From the NCBI RefSeq assembly GCF_015209965.1, contig NZ_MU158689.1:965629-1029628 (forward strand): a DNA stretch of 64,000 nt, in the 5' to 3' direction. Position numbers and translations under genes: made by a program. The stretch is from Sphingobacterium pedocola (lineage in GTDB: Bacteria; Bacteroidota; Bacteroidia; Sphingobacteriales; Sphingobacteriaceae). The notes beneath the pieces are model-generated. The model saw only the letters and a program-made list of their open reading frames with translations, made no database searches and was not told the origin of the DNA. Positions 45,129-53,319 of the stretch are shown here, piece after piece (position 1 is the stretch's first letter; each line of letters opens with the position of its first letter).

Positions 45129-45875
45129 ATGATTGTAAAAAAACTTCGACCGTTAATCGTCTCAACGATTCTTTTTTTATTGACAGGCTGCAGTTCGATG
45201 TACATGCCCAACGTTCCGGCGACTCCGATGTTTAGAAATCAAGGTGAGGGATACATTACAGGACATGTAAATACAAAAGGTAATATTAGTGGTTCGTTCG
45301 GAGTGGCGGCTACCAACCATGTAGCAGTAATTGCGAATGGATCTTATGTGAAAAATGGAATAAAATCCAATGAGGAATTCGCGCAAAAGTTGGTTGAAGG
45401 AGGAATAGGTTATTTCGCTAAAATGGGGAAAAATAAAAGACAGGTATTGGAATTTTATGGTGGTTATGGCATAGGGCATACCCTGAATATTGATAAACGT
45501 GCGTCTACGACAGGGTTTGAGGCTGTCGAAACGCGAGAAATGGATTTTGATAAAATATTTGTTCAAGTAAACTATTCCTCGACCAAAAAACGCAAACTTA
45601 ATTTGTTCGGCAATAAAAATGAGCTAAATTACGGCACAGCAATTCGGTTAAGTAGAGTGGGGATGACAAATTTTACCATAGATGGTATAGATGCGCAAAA
45701 AGAAGAAAACCTGTTTATTGAACCAGTATTCTTTACCCGACTGGAGCTTTTTAAAGGCTTTCAATTGCAGTACACAACAGGGTTTAATATCGGTATCATT
45801 GATAATGAATATTTAAAGGCCGGCAATTCAATTTTTACTTTAGGCGTGTCATATAATTTTGGCCGAAAAAAATAA
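45129..45875 (+). CDS. Hypothetical lipoprotein with beta-barrel-like domain
   Basis: The 248-residue protein has a lipoprotein signal (STILFLLTGCSSM) and then beta-strand-rich sequence (GEGYITGHVNTKGNISGSFG, LQYTTGFNIGIIDNEYL, FTLGVSYNFGRKK) typical of eight-strand outer-membrane barrels. A lipid anchor on a barrel-like domain is somewhat unusual, but seen in Bacteroidota. No family recognised. It is followed 29 bases later by another lipoprotein gene and probably shares its transcript. Confidence 0.8.
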   Translation: MIVKKLRPLIVSTILFLLTGCSSMYMPNVPATPMFRNQGEGYITGHVNTKGNISGSFGVAATNHVAVIANGSYVKNGIKSNEEFAQKLVEGGIGYFAKMGKNKRQVLEFYGGYGIGHTLNIDKRASTTGFEAVETREMDFDKIFVQVNYSSTKKRKLNLFGNKNELNYGTAIRLSRVGMTNFTIDGIDAQKEENLFIEPVFFTRLELFKGFQLQYTTGFNIGIIDNEYLKAGNSIFTLGVSYNFGRKK

Positions 45876-45904
45876 CAAAAAATTAAAAACAAAAAATTTA
45901 CAAT

Positions 45905-46501
45905 ATGAAAAGAATAAGTCTAATATTGGGGGGCATTGTATTATCCTTTGCTATCATTGGATGTGTTGCGAGCAAACGAGCACAGCTGGAAGCATTGGCG
46001 AAATGTACTTACGATATTCACTCCATCAACAATATGTTGGTAGGCGGTAAATCAATTGAAAGTTTTGATGCGGGAAACGGACTTAACATTGCTTCGATAC
46101 CCAGCATTGCATTGGCTATTCTTAGAAAGGACCTCCCTTTGGAGGCCAATGTGAATCTGAAAATAACTAATCCCTCTGCCAAAGTTGCGGCTATCAATCA
46201 GTTTAAATATTTGATTGAAATTCAGGGAAACCCAGTATTTGAAGGAACCGTAGACGAAAACATTCATTTGAGTACCAATGAATCGAGTACAGTTCCATTG
46301 AGTTTTAAGTTAAATTTATTTGGTGCAGATAAAAAAGATAATTACGTAGAGAAGATTTTTGAAGAACTTTTTAAAAAGGAGAAGAGCGATAAATTTATGA
46401 CCTTGAAGATTAAACCCTCCTTCCAGATTGGGGGAAACAATATCTATTATCCAACATACATTACAGTGGATACCAATTTGCTTAAAAAGCTAAAAATTTA
46501 G
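45905..46501 (+). CDS. LEA14/WHy-domain-like lipoprotein
   Basis: The 198-residue protein has a lipobox Cys20 (FAIIGC) and then an immunoglobulin-like beta-sandwich pattern: DLPLEANVNLKITNPSAKVA, FKYLIEIQGNPVFEGTVD, and NESSTVPLSFKLNLFG. This order (N-x-NP, then GxxxF, then alternating strands) is that of WHy/LEA14 domains, linked to desiccation or surface stress. The assignment is by pattern only. It lies behind another lipoprotein gene and ends at a strong hairpin terminator. Confidence 0.7.
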   Translation: MKRISLILGGIVLSFAIIGCVASKRAQLEALAKCTYDIHSINNMLVGGKSIESFDAGNGLNIASIPSIALAILRKDLPLEANVNLKITNPSAKVAAINQFKYLIEIQGNPVFEGTVDENIHLSTNESSTVPLSFKLNLFGADKKDNYVEKIFEELFKKEKSDKFMTLKIKPSFQIGGNNIYYPTYITVDTNLLKKLKI

Positions 46502-46523
46502 ATTTTACGGAGAATTGTCGACC

Positions 46524-46560
46524 AAAGGCTTTTGAAATCATTTCAAAAGCCTTTTCTTTG
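46524..46560 (+). terminator. Terminator after the LEA14-like gene
   Basis: A perfect 14-base-pair stem (AAAGGCTTTTGAAA with TTTCAAAAGCCTTT, loop TCA) is followed by TTCTTTG. Confidence 0.9.
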
Positions 46561-46565
46561 TTACC

Positions 46566-47480
46566 GTGTTAAATTTTATAATAATCTTGGTTTCCTTAGT
46601 GGCGGGTTTTATTGTGAGACAAACCAAGTTGGTGGATGCGAACGCCTATAAGGGAATTAATATATGGGTGATTTATATCGCTCTTCCCGCTGTGGCACTA
46701 AAATGCATACCGCAGATTGATTGGAATATTGCTTATCTATTTACCGTATTGCTGCCATTCTTGATGTTTGGCGGATCGTTTCTGTTCTTTCGATATCTTA
46801 ATATATTCCTAAAACTTTCCAATCGCAACCTGAGAACATTAATCCTAGTTTCAGGATTAAGTAATACATCATTTATCGGATTTCCGTTGATTATCACTTT
46901 TTTTGGAGAGGAATATTTGAAAATTGGTATTGTAAGTGATCAGACTACTTTTTTTATTTTATCGTCATGGGGAGTGATACTTGCATTTGGTGCGAGGAAA
47001 GTTAGGTTTAAGACGCAAAGCAGAACTTCTTTGGTTGTTAAAAGAGTTTTTACCTTTCCGCCGCTGATAGCGTGTATAATAGCTATTGTTTTCCGTGATA
47101 TATGGCTTAATGATACCCCGCAACGTTTGTTTAACGCTTTTGCCTCAACTGTCTCGCCTTTAGCGCTTTTTTCGATAGGAATGCAGTTAAATTTTAAAAA
47201 CTGGAAAAAAGAAATGAATTTAATTTCATATTCCTTGTTTTACAAACTGATTTTAGGCCCTTCCATCCTTATCGCGTTTACACTTCTAATGGGATTGCAC
47301 GGACCTTTTTACCAAGTTTCCGTCTTCGAAATGGTTATGCCAAGTCTAGTCGCTACGAGTGTCGTTATACAGCAATTTGGGCTTAATACTAAACTCGCAA
47401 ATACAATAATAGGGGTAAGTATTATTGTGGGGCTGTTTCTTTCCTTTATATGGCATAGTGTGATAATTACACTATTGTAA
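46566..47480 (+). CDS. AEC family transporter
   Basis: The 304-residue membrane protein has ten predicted helices and the auxin efflux carrier fold: FIVRQTKLVDANAYKGINIW, ALPAVALKCI, SGLSNTSFIGFPLIITFFG and the C-terminal MVMPSLVATSVVIQQFG. Bacterial members export or import malate and similar anions. It starts at GTG 46566, only 5 bases after a terminator hairpin, so its promoter must lie within or before that hairpin, or the gene is read through. Confidence 0.88.
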   Translation: MLNFIIILVSLVAGFIVRQTKLVDANAYKGINIWVIYIALPAVALKCIPQIDWNIAYLFTVLLPFLMFGGSFLFFRYLNIFLKLSNRNLRTLILVSGLSNTSFIGFPLIITFFGEEYLKIGIVSDQTTFFILSSWGVILAFGARKVRFKTQSRTSLVVKRVFTFPPLIACIIAIVFRDIWLNDTPQRLFNAFASTVSPLALFSIGMQLNFKNWKKEMNLISYSLFYKLILGPSILIAFTLLMGLHGPFYQVSVFEMVMPSLVATSVVIQQFGLNTKLANTIIGVSIIVGLFLSFIWHSVIITLL

Positions 47481-47580
47481 CGGCTTTGTTATTTTGTGTT
47501 GTCGGTAACTTGAGTTTTATTTACTACTTTAGATTTAGTTTATCAAAATTGGATAAGCTGAACCTATATATTGATAGTTA

Positions 47581-48543
47581 ATGAATAGAATTTTCTTGTT
47601 TTCTGTTTTGAGTATTTCAACGGCACAGGCCCAATCCTCCCATGAACGTTACGTTCAGCAGATTGAAGGTACTTCACTCGAGTTTACCATGGAAGCGATT
47701 CCCGGTGGAATATTCGTTATGGGAAGTAATAGTTCTTCTAAATCCGATGAAAAGCCTGCTCATAACGTTAAAATCGATCCATTTTGGATGGGAAGCTACG
47801 AAGTTACCTGGGATATTTACGAACCATTTTTATACAAAGACTATGAACAGTCCAAACAGAAAGTTGGTGCGATTCCTCTGCAGGTAGATGCCGTTACTAG
47901 GCCTACTAAGCCTTATTTGGATATGACCTTTGGAATGGGAAAAGAAGGTCATCCAGCCTTAGCGATGACGCATTACAATGCCATTCAGTTTTGTAAATGG
48001 CTATATGTAAGAACAGGCGTATTTTATAGATTGCCTACAGAGGCGGAGTGGGAGTATGCTTGCCGCGCTGGTTCAGATAAGGAGTATTTTTTCGGCGACG
48101 ATGCGACTGCAGCCTCTGAATACGCTTGGTTTGCTTCCAATAGTAATCAATCTACACAAAAAGTAGGACAGAAGAAGCCGAATCCTTACGGATTGTACGA
48201 CATTTTAGGCAACGTCGCAGAGTGGACATATGATCAATACATTGCTGATTTCTATACTATAGATAAAACCGACCTTAATGATAATCCTGTATCGCTTCCC
48301 ACTGCGTTATATCCACATGTGGTGAGGGGCGGATCCTTTGAAAGTACAACCGACGAGTTGCGTTCGGCTGCCCGTACGCCCTCTGATCCTGTTTGGAAAC
48401 AACTGGATCCACAAATGCCCAAATCTAATTGGTGGTTTCCGGAAGCTCCTTTTGTAGGAATGCGTCTGGTTAGGCCCTTGAATCCACCCACACATGAGGA
48501 GATAATGGCTTATTACGATAAAGAACCAATAGCGGATTTTTAA
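47581..48543 (+). CDS. Formylglycine-generating-enzyme-like (SUMF1) protein
   Basis: The 320-residue protein has a signal peptide (FLFSVLSISTAQAQ) and the FGE-sulfatase fold: GGIFVMGSNSSSKSDEKPAH, DPFWMGSYEVTWDIYEPF, YRLPTEAEWEYACRAGS, GLYDILGNVAEWTYDQY and VVRGGSFESTTDELRSAART. True FGE copper cysteines are not obvious, so this is probably a periplasmic lectin-like or EgtB-like member rather than a sulfatase activator; no sulfatase lies nearby. It opens a run of eight co-directional genes for sugar oxidation. Confidence 0.88.
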   Translation: MNRIFLFSVLSISTAQAQSSHERYVQQIEGTSLEFTMEAIPGGIFVMGSNSSSKSDEKPAHNVKIDPFWMGSYEVTWDIYEPFLYKDYEQSKQKVGAIPLQVDAVTRPTKPYLDMTFGMGKEGHPALAMTHYNAIQFCKWLYVRTGVFYRLPTEAEWEYACRAGSDKEYFFGDDATAASEYAWFASNSNQSTQKVGQKKPNPYGLYDILGNVAEWTYDQYIADFYTIDKTDLNDNPVSLPTALYPHVVRGGSFESTTDELRSAARTPSDPVWKQLDPQMPKSNWWFPEAPFVGMRLVRPLNPPTHEEIMAYYDKEPIADF

Positions 48544-48567
48544 AAAAAACCTAATATTTGTATATAC

Positions 48568-49881
48568 ATGAAAAATTTTAACCGTAGAGATTTTATAAAA
48601 TCTTCGTCCATAATAGCCGGATCGGCTGCAGTTACCTTGACATCAGCTTCATCTGTGTTTGCAGCCGGAAATGACGTAATTAAAGTAGCGTTGATCGGCT
48701 GTGGTGGTCGAGGCACAGGAGCTGCTGCGGATGCGCTCGAATCAGGACAAAACGTTCGAATAGTTGCAATGGCAGACGCCTTTCAGGATAATCTCGATTC
48801 TTCATTAAAAAATCTAAAACAGAAATATACCGACAAAATCGATGTTCCTGCGAGTAGACAATACGTGGGGTTTGAAGGGTACAAATCTGCTGTAAAGGAT
48901 GCCGATGTTGTTATTTTAGCAACTCCTCCCGGATTCAGACCAATCCACTTCGAAGAGGCTGTAAAAGCTGGAAAACATGTTTTTATGGAGAAACCAGTGG
49001 CGGTTGATATTCCTGGTATACGTAAGGTGTTGGCCACAGCAGCAGAAGCAAAAAGACAAAAGTTGAACGTCGTCGTAGGATTACAGCGTCGCTATCAAAA
49101 GAATTATAAAGAAGGTATTCAACGTATTCAAGATGGTGCAATAGGTGATATCATATCTGGACAAGTGTATTGGAATAGCGGTGGCGTGTGGGTAAGACCG
49201 CGCAAGCCAGCTCAAACTGAAATGGAATATCAGATGAGAAATTGGTATTATTTCAATTGGTTATGTGGAGATCATATCGTAGAACAGCACGTCCATAATA
49301 TTGATATTGCCAATTGGGTAAAAGGTAAGTATCCGATTTCCATTGAGGGTACAGGTTCTAGGGCACACAGGGATGGAAAAGAATATGGTGAAATCTACGA
49401 TAATTTTGCCGTAGAATTGACCTATGATGACGGTTCAGTTGTATACAGTCAATGTCGTCATTTTGAAGGTATTCATAATCGTGTAGACGAAACTTTTCAG
49501 GGAACCAAGGGACGAGTATATTTATCCGCAGGTAATCAAGCGGTATTATGGGATGCGAAAGGCAATGAAATATATCGCCACCAAGGTAGAGGAGATGCAA
49601 ATCCCTATCGCCAAGAGCATGTTGAACTGTTTGATGCTATTGCAAAAGGAGAATTCAAATTTGACAATGCTGAATATGGAGCATATAGCACATTGACCGG
49701 TATTATCGGGCGTTTAGCCTGTTATTCCGGTAAGGTAATTAAATGGGATCAGGCGATACAATCGGAAATTGATCTCATGCCAGCTATATACACATGGGAC
49801 AGCCTTCCAAAGATATTGCCAGACGAAAATGGTATTTACCCAGTGGCTGTACCCGGCATTAATACGCAATTATACATTTAG
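48568..49881 (+). CDS. Tat-exported Gfo/Idh/MocA oxidoreductase (1)
   Basis: The 437-residue protein has a twin-arginine signal (NRRDFIKSSSIIAGSAA), an N-terminal Rossmann domain with VALIGCGGRGTGAAADAL, the EKP motif in GKHVFMEKPVAVD, and a C-terminal beta domain with HNIDIANWV. The family keeps NAD(P) tightly bound and can oxidise and re-reduce a sugar in one cycle, as in the Tat-exported relatives that cleave glycosides through a 3-keto step. The substrate is unknown. The next gene, apbE, starts 2 bases after its stop. Confidence 0.93.
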   Translation: MKNFNRRDFIKSSSIIAGSAAVTLTSASSVFAAGNDVIKVALIGCGGRGTGAAADALESGQNVRIVAMADAFQDNLDSSLKNLKQKYTDKIDVPASRQYVGFEGYKSAVKDADVVILATPPGFRPIHFEEAVKAGKHVFMEKPVAVDIPGIRKVLATAAEAKRQKLNVVVGLQRRYQKNYKEGIQRIQDGAIGDIISGQVYWNSGGVWVRPRKPAQTEMEYQMRNWYYFNWLCGDHIVEQHVHNIDIANWVKGKYPISIEGTGSRAHRDGKEYGEIYDNFAVELTYDDGSVVYSQCRHFEGIHNRVDETFQGTKGRVYLSAGNQAVLWDAKGNEIYRHQGRGDANPYRQEHVELFDAIAKGEFKFDNAEYGAYSTLTGIIGRLACYSGKVIKWDQAIQSEIDLMPAIYTWDSLPKILPDENGIYPVAVPGINTQLYI

Positions 49882-49883
49882 CG

Positions 49884-50888
49884 TTGAGAATTACGATTGT
49901 TATAGTTCAAATAGTATTAGGATGTTTTGTATTTGCTCAACATCCTAACGCATTTAAGGAGCAGGTAATTCAGGGACGTGCTCAGGGAACTACGTATCTG
50001 ATACGTAATTTTTCAGATAAGGTTATATTAAAAAAAGATATAGATAGTTTATTGGATATTATAGATTTATCGATGTCTATCTACAATCCATCTTCATTAA
50101 TTTCTATTTTTAACCAACCCGCTACTAAAAAGGTAAAAATGGATCGTCATATGGCAAAAGTGATCCATAAAAGCGTGGAGATACATCAACAAACGAATGG
50201 GTATTTTGATATTACCGTATTACCGCTCGTTAGTTTATGGGGATTTGGTCCAGACGGTTATAAAAAGAATCCAACAGACGATGCCGTTTCGAACATTCTT
50301 CCTCGTGTAGGAATGCGAAATCTCACAATTAAATCAAAAAAGATCATAAAAAATAACCCTGATGTGTCAATAGATTTAAATGGCATAGCGCAGGGATATA
50401 GCGTAGACGTCTTAGCGCGATATCTAGAAGATAATGATGTGCAGAATTACCTCGTCGAGCTTGGTGGAGAAATTAAAGTAAAAGGAGTTAAAGACTCAGG
50501 ACAATGGCAAATTGCGATTCAAAGACCCTATTCTAGTAATGGCGTACGCTCAGATTCATTAACTTATATCTTAAATTTAAAAAATAAAGCAGTGACAACG
50601 TCTGGAACTTATGAAAAAAAGAGAATGGTTGGCAATACGTATGTTTCTCATCATATAAATCCGGTAACGGGATACCCAGTTGAAAATGCGACAATTAGTG
50701 CAACCGTAATTGCAAATACGGCTATGGAGGCAGATGCTCTTGATAATTACTTTATATACCTCAAACCTCAACAAGCAGTAGAATTCGCTGATAAATTAAA
50801 AGGGGTCGAAGTATATTTAATCTATGTCGAGAACAATTCTTTTAAAGAAGCCTTTTCTAAAGGCTTTAAAAATTATATTTACAACTAG
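49884..50888 (+). CDS. apbE: FAD:protein FMN transferase (ApbE)
   Basis: The 334-residue exported protein starts at TTG 49884 with a probable lipoprotein signal (VQIVLGCFVFA). It has the ApbE fold: YNPSSLISIFNQ, YFDITVLPLVSLWGFG, DLNGIAQGYSVDVLA, and the Mg-binding region HHINPVTGYPVENATISATV. ApbE attaches FMN to Thr or Ser of a target with a DxxxSGAT-type motif. No such motif is apparent in the neighbours. It follows the first Gfo/Idh/MocA gene by two bases. Confidence 0.94.
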   Translation: MRITIVIVQIVLGCFVFAQHPNAFKEQVIQGRAQGTTYLIRNFSDKVILKKDIDSLLDIIDLSMSIYNPSSLISIFNQPATKKVKMDRHMAKVIHKSVEIHQQTNGYFDITVLPLVSLWGFGPDGYKKNPTDDAVSNILPRVGMRNLTIKSKKIIKNNPDVSIDLNGIAQGYSVDVLARYLEDNDVQNYLVELGGEIKVKGVKDSGQWQIAIQRPYSSNGVRSDSLTYILNLKNKAVTTSGTYEKKRMVGNTYVSHHINPVTGYPVENATISATVIANTAMEADALDNYFIYLKPQQAVEFADKLKGVEVYLIYVENNSFKEAFSKGFKNYIYN

Positions 50889-51043
50889 ATAACGATATAC
50901 TCATATTATTAGATGAGCAGTGAATGAACGAAAGCATTAAAAGAATCGCCCGTCAGATAGGTTGGTGAATGACCTAAATAGTCAAGCCTCAAAATATGCA
51001 ATTGTGCCTTTGAAAATACACTTTAACGAACAATTATATACAT

Positions 51044-51961
51044 ATGAAAAGATCAGATTTTGTTAAAAATGCAGGTTTACTTGTCGGAAGCTCTGTATTT
51101 CTTAATTCATCTCTAAACGCAGCTACGCAAGATAACAATAACATGAAAAATCAAACGTTTAAATTAGACTATGCCCCACATCAAGGAATGTTTAGCACTT
51201 CAGCGGGTAAGGGTTTCCTCGACGAAATACAATATATGTATGATCTGGGTTTCCGCAGCATTGAAGATAATGGCATGCCTGGACGTTCCGTTGAAGAGCA
51301 AAAAAAGGCAGGGGAATTACTTGTGAGGCTGGGGATGAGAATGGGGGTATTCGTCGTACCAAAAGGTGGTAATGGAGCAAATACATTGGCAGCAGGCAAG
51401 AAAGAGCATGTGGATATTTTTTTGAAAGGATGTCATGATTCTGTCGAAATTGCAAAGCGTGTTAATGCCAAATGGGTGACGGTAGTACCGGGTGATTATG
51501 AACGTCGTCTTCCTATCGGTGTACAAACGGCAAACGTAATTGAAGGTTTAAAAAGAGGGGCTGAAATATTTGAGCCACATGGAATTACGATGGTTTTAGA
51601 GCCTTTAAGTGACACCCCAGATCTTTTTCTAAGGTTTACCGATCAGACCTATGAAATTTGTAAGGCAGTAGGTAGTCCATCGTGTAAAATTCTATATGAT
51701 GCGTATCACCAACAAAAAAACGAGGGAAATTTGATTAATTTGATGAACCAGTGTTGGAGCGAGATTGCGTATGTCCAAGTGGGGGATAATCCGGGAAGAA
51801 AAGAACCGACAACCGGAGAAATAAATTATAAAAATATATTTAAATGGTTGTATGAAAAAGGTTACAAAGGCATAGTCGGTATGGAACACGGTATGTCAAA
51901 ATCGGGAAAGGAAGGAGAAATAGCGTTGGTAAATGCTTACCGTGAAGTGGATAATTTCTAA
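51044..51961 (+). CDS. Exported hydroxypyruvate isomerase-like TIM barrel
   Basis: The 305-residue protein has a signal peptide (MKRSDFVKNAGLLVGSS) that lacks the second arginine of a classic Tat signal, then a TIM barrel of the xylose-isomerase-like superfamily: WVTVVPGDYERRLP, TMVLEPLSDTPDLF, CKILYDAYHQQKNEGNL, and GIVGMEHGMSKSGKEG. The Glu/Asp/His set and QxQKNEG pattern match the Hyi branch. It probably isomerises or cleaves an oxidised sugar in the periplasm. A break of 155 bases upstream suggests its own promoter (TGCCTTTG at about 51006). Confidence 0.88.
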   Translation: MKRSDFVKNAGLLVGSSVFLNSSLNAATQDNNNMKNQTFKLDYAPHQGMFSTSAGKGFLDEIQYMYDLGFRSIEDNGMPGRSVEEQKKAGELLVRLGMRMGVFVVPKGGNGANTLAAGKKEHVDIFLKGCHDSVEIAKRVNAKWVTVVPGDYERRLPIGVQTANVIEGLKRGAEIFEPHGITMVLEPLSDTPDLFLRFTDQTYEICKAVGSPSCKILYDAYHQQKNEGNLINLMNQCWSEIAYVQVGDNPGRKEPTTGEINYKNIFKWLYEKGYKGIVGMEHGMSKSGKEGEIALVNAYREVDNF

Positions 51962-52047
51962 TGCTAAATTATATTAGCAAAAAAATAATTTTTAATAATT
52001 TACAATAACTATTATATTTATAAAAATAAACCTATCAATTTATCACG

Positions 52048-53298
52048 ATGTCAACATCAATAAAATTTAAATTATCCTTCATGATGTTTCTCGAATTCTT
52101 TATTTGGGGAGCATGGTTCGTCACGTTGGGAAGATTTCTTCCCGTGAACCTGAATGCAAATGATTTCGAAATCGCGAATGTATTTTCCACGCAGTCATGG
52201 GGTGCAATCATTGCACCGTTTATAATCGGTATGATTGCTGACCGGTTTTTTAATGCAGAGCGAATTTTAGCTGTGTTACATCTAATGGGAGCTGTGTTAA
52301 TGTATTTGATGTACCAAGCAACGGATATTTCAGCATTTTTCCCCTACGTGTTAGCTTACATGATCCTCTTCATGCCGACATTGGCCCTTGTTAATTCCGT
52401 TTCATTCAGACAAATGAAAAATCCGGAAAAGGAATTCTCTAAAATTCGCATCTGGGGTACAATAGGCTGGATAATTGCCGGGTTGAGCATTTCTTTTTTA
52501 TTTGCATGGGATTCTAACGAAGGAGTTGCAAACGGTTTGTTGAAAAATACTTTTTTAATGGCCTCTTTAGGATCGTTAGTATTGGGGCTATTTAGTTTTA
52601 CATTACCCAAGACGCCTCCTACTAAAATAGACTCGTCCGAAAAGCCTTCGTTCGCCTCCATTATTGGATTAGATGCTATTAAACTGTTGAAAGATCGAAA
52701 TTTCTTGGTCTTTTTTGTATCGTCGATATTAATCTGTATTCCATTAGCTTTTTACTATCAAAATGCCAATAACTTTTTAGGAGAAGTTGGAATGGAAAAC
52801 GTGACGGGATTTATGACGATAGGTCAAATTTCTGAAGCGTTATGTTTATTATTATTACCAGTCTTTTTTACCCGATTTGGCTTTAAAAATACTATTCTAA
52901 TCGGCATGTTGGCGTGGTCCATTCGCTATTTATTATTTGCTTACGGTGATGCAGGATCAGCGACTTATATGCTACTGATAGGTATAGCACTTCATGGGAT
53001 ATGCTATGATTTCTTTTTTGTATCTGGTCAAATTTATACGGATTCAAAAGCGGGGGTCAAATACAAGAGCGCTGCGCAGGGGTTGATCACATTAGCTACT
53101 TATGGGGTAGGTCAATTAATCGGTTTCTGGGTAGCGGGATATGTGGGTACATTATATGGAAATATTAAAGCAACAGATATCGGTATGTTCTGGCAGAACG
53201 TATGGCTGGTTCCTGCAGCTATTGCATTTGTGGTATTTATCCTATTCTTAATATTCTTTAAGGATGAAAAAGTAGAGAACAAAACTGAAAATATTTAA
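52048..53298 (+). CDS. NHS-type MFS nucleoside/sugar permease
   Basis: The 416-residue inner-membrane protein has twelve helices and matches the nucleoside:H+ symporter (NupG/XapB) family: FLEFFIWGAWFVTLGRFL, QSWGAIIAPFIIGMIADRFF, FSKIRIWGTIGWIIAGL and LHGICYDFFFVSGQIYTDSKA. In Bacteroidota such permeases recur beside Tat-exported sugar dehydrogenases, importing oxidised or freed sugars. The function here is inferred from that context. It is 21 bases before the GMC gene. Confidence 0.9.
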   Translation: MSTSIKFKLSFMMFLEFFIWGAWFVTLGRFLPVNLNANDFEIANVFSTQSWGAIIAPFIIGMIADRFFNAERILAVLHLMGAVLMYLMYQATDISAFFPYVLAYMILFMPTLALVNSVSFRQMKNPEKEFSKIRIWGTIGWIIAGLSISFLFAWDSNEGVANGLLKNTFLMASLGSLVLGLFSFTLPKTPPTKIDSSEKPSFASIIGLDAIKLLKDRNFLVFFVSSILICIPLAFYYQNANNFLGEVGMENVTGFMTIGQISEALCLLLLPVFFTRFGFKNTILIGMLAWSIRYLLFAYGDAGSATYMLLIGIALHGICYDFFFVSGQIYTDSKAGVKYKSAAQGLITLATYGVGQLIGFWVAGYVGTLYGNIKATDIGMFWQNVWLVPAAIAFVVFILFLIFFKDEKVENKTENI

Positions 53299-53319
53299 AA
53301 ACAAACTAGTAGAAGAAAT

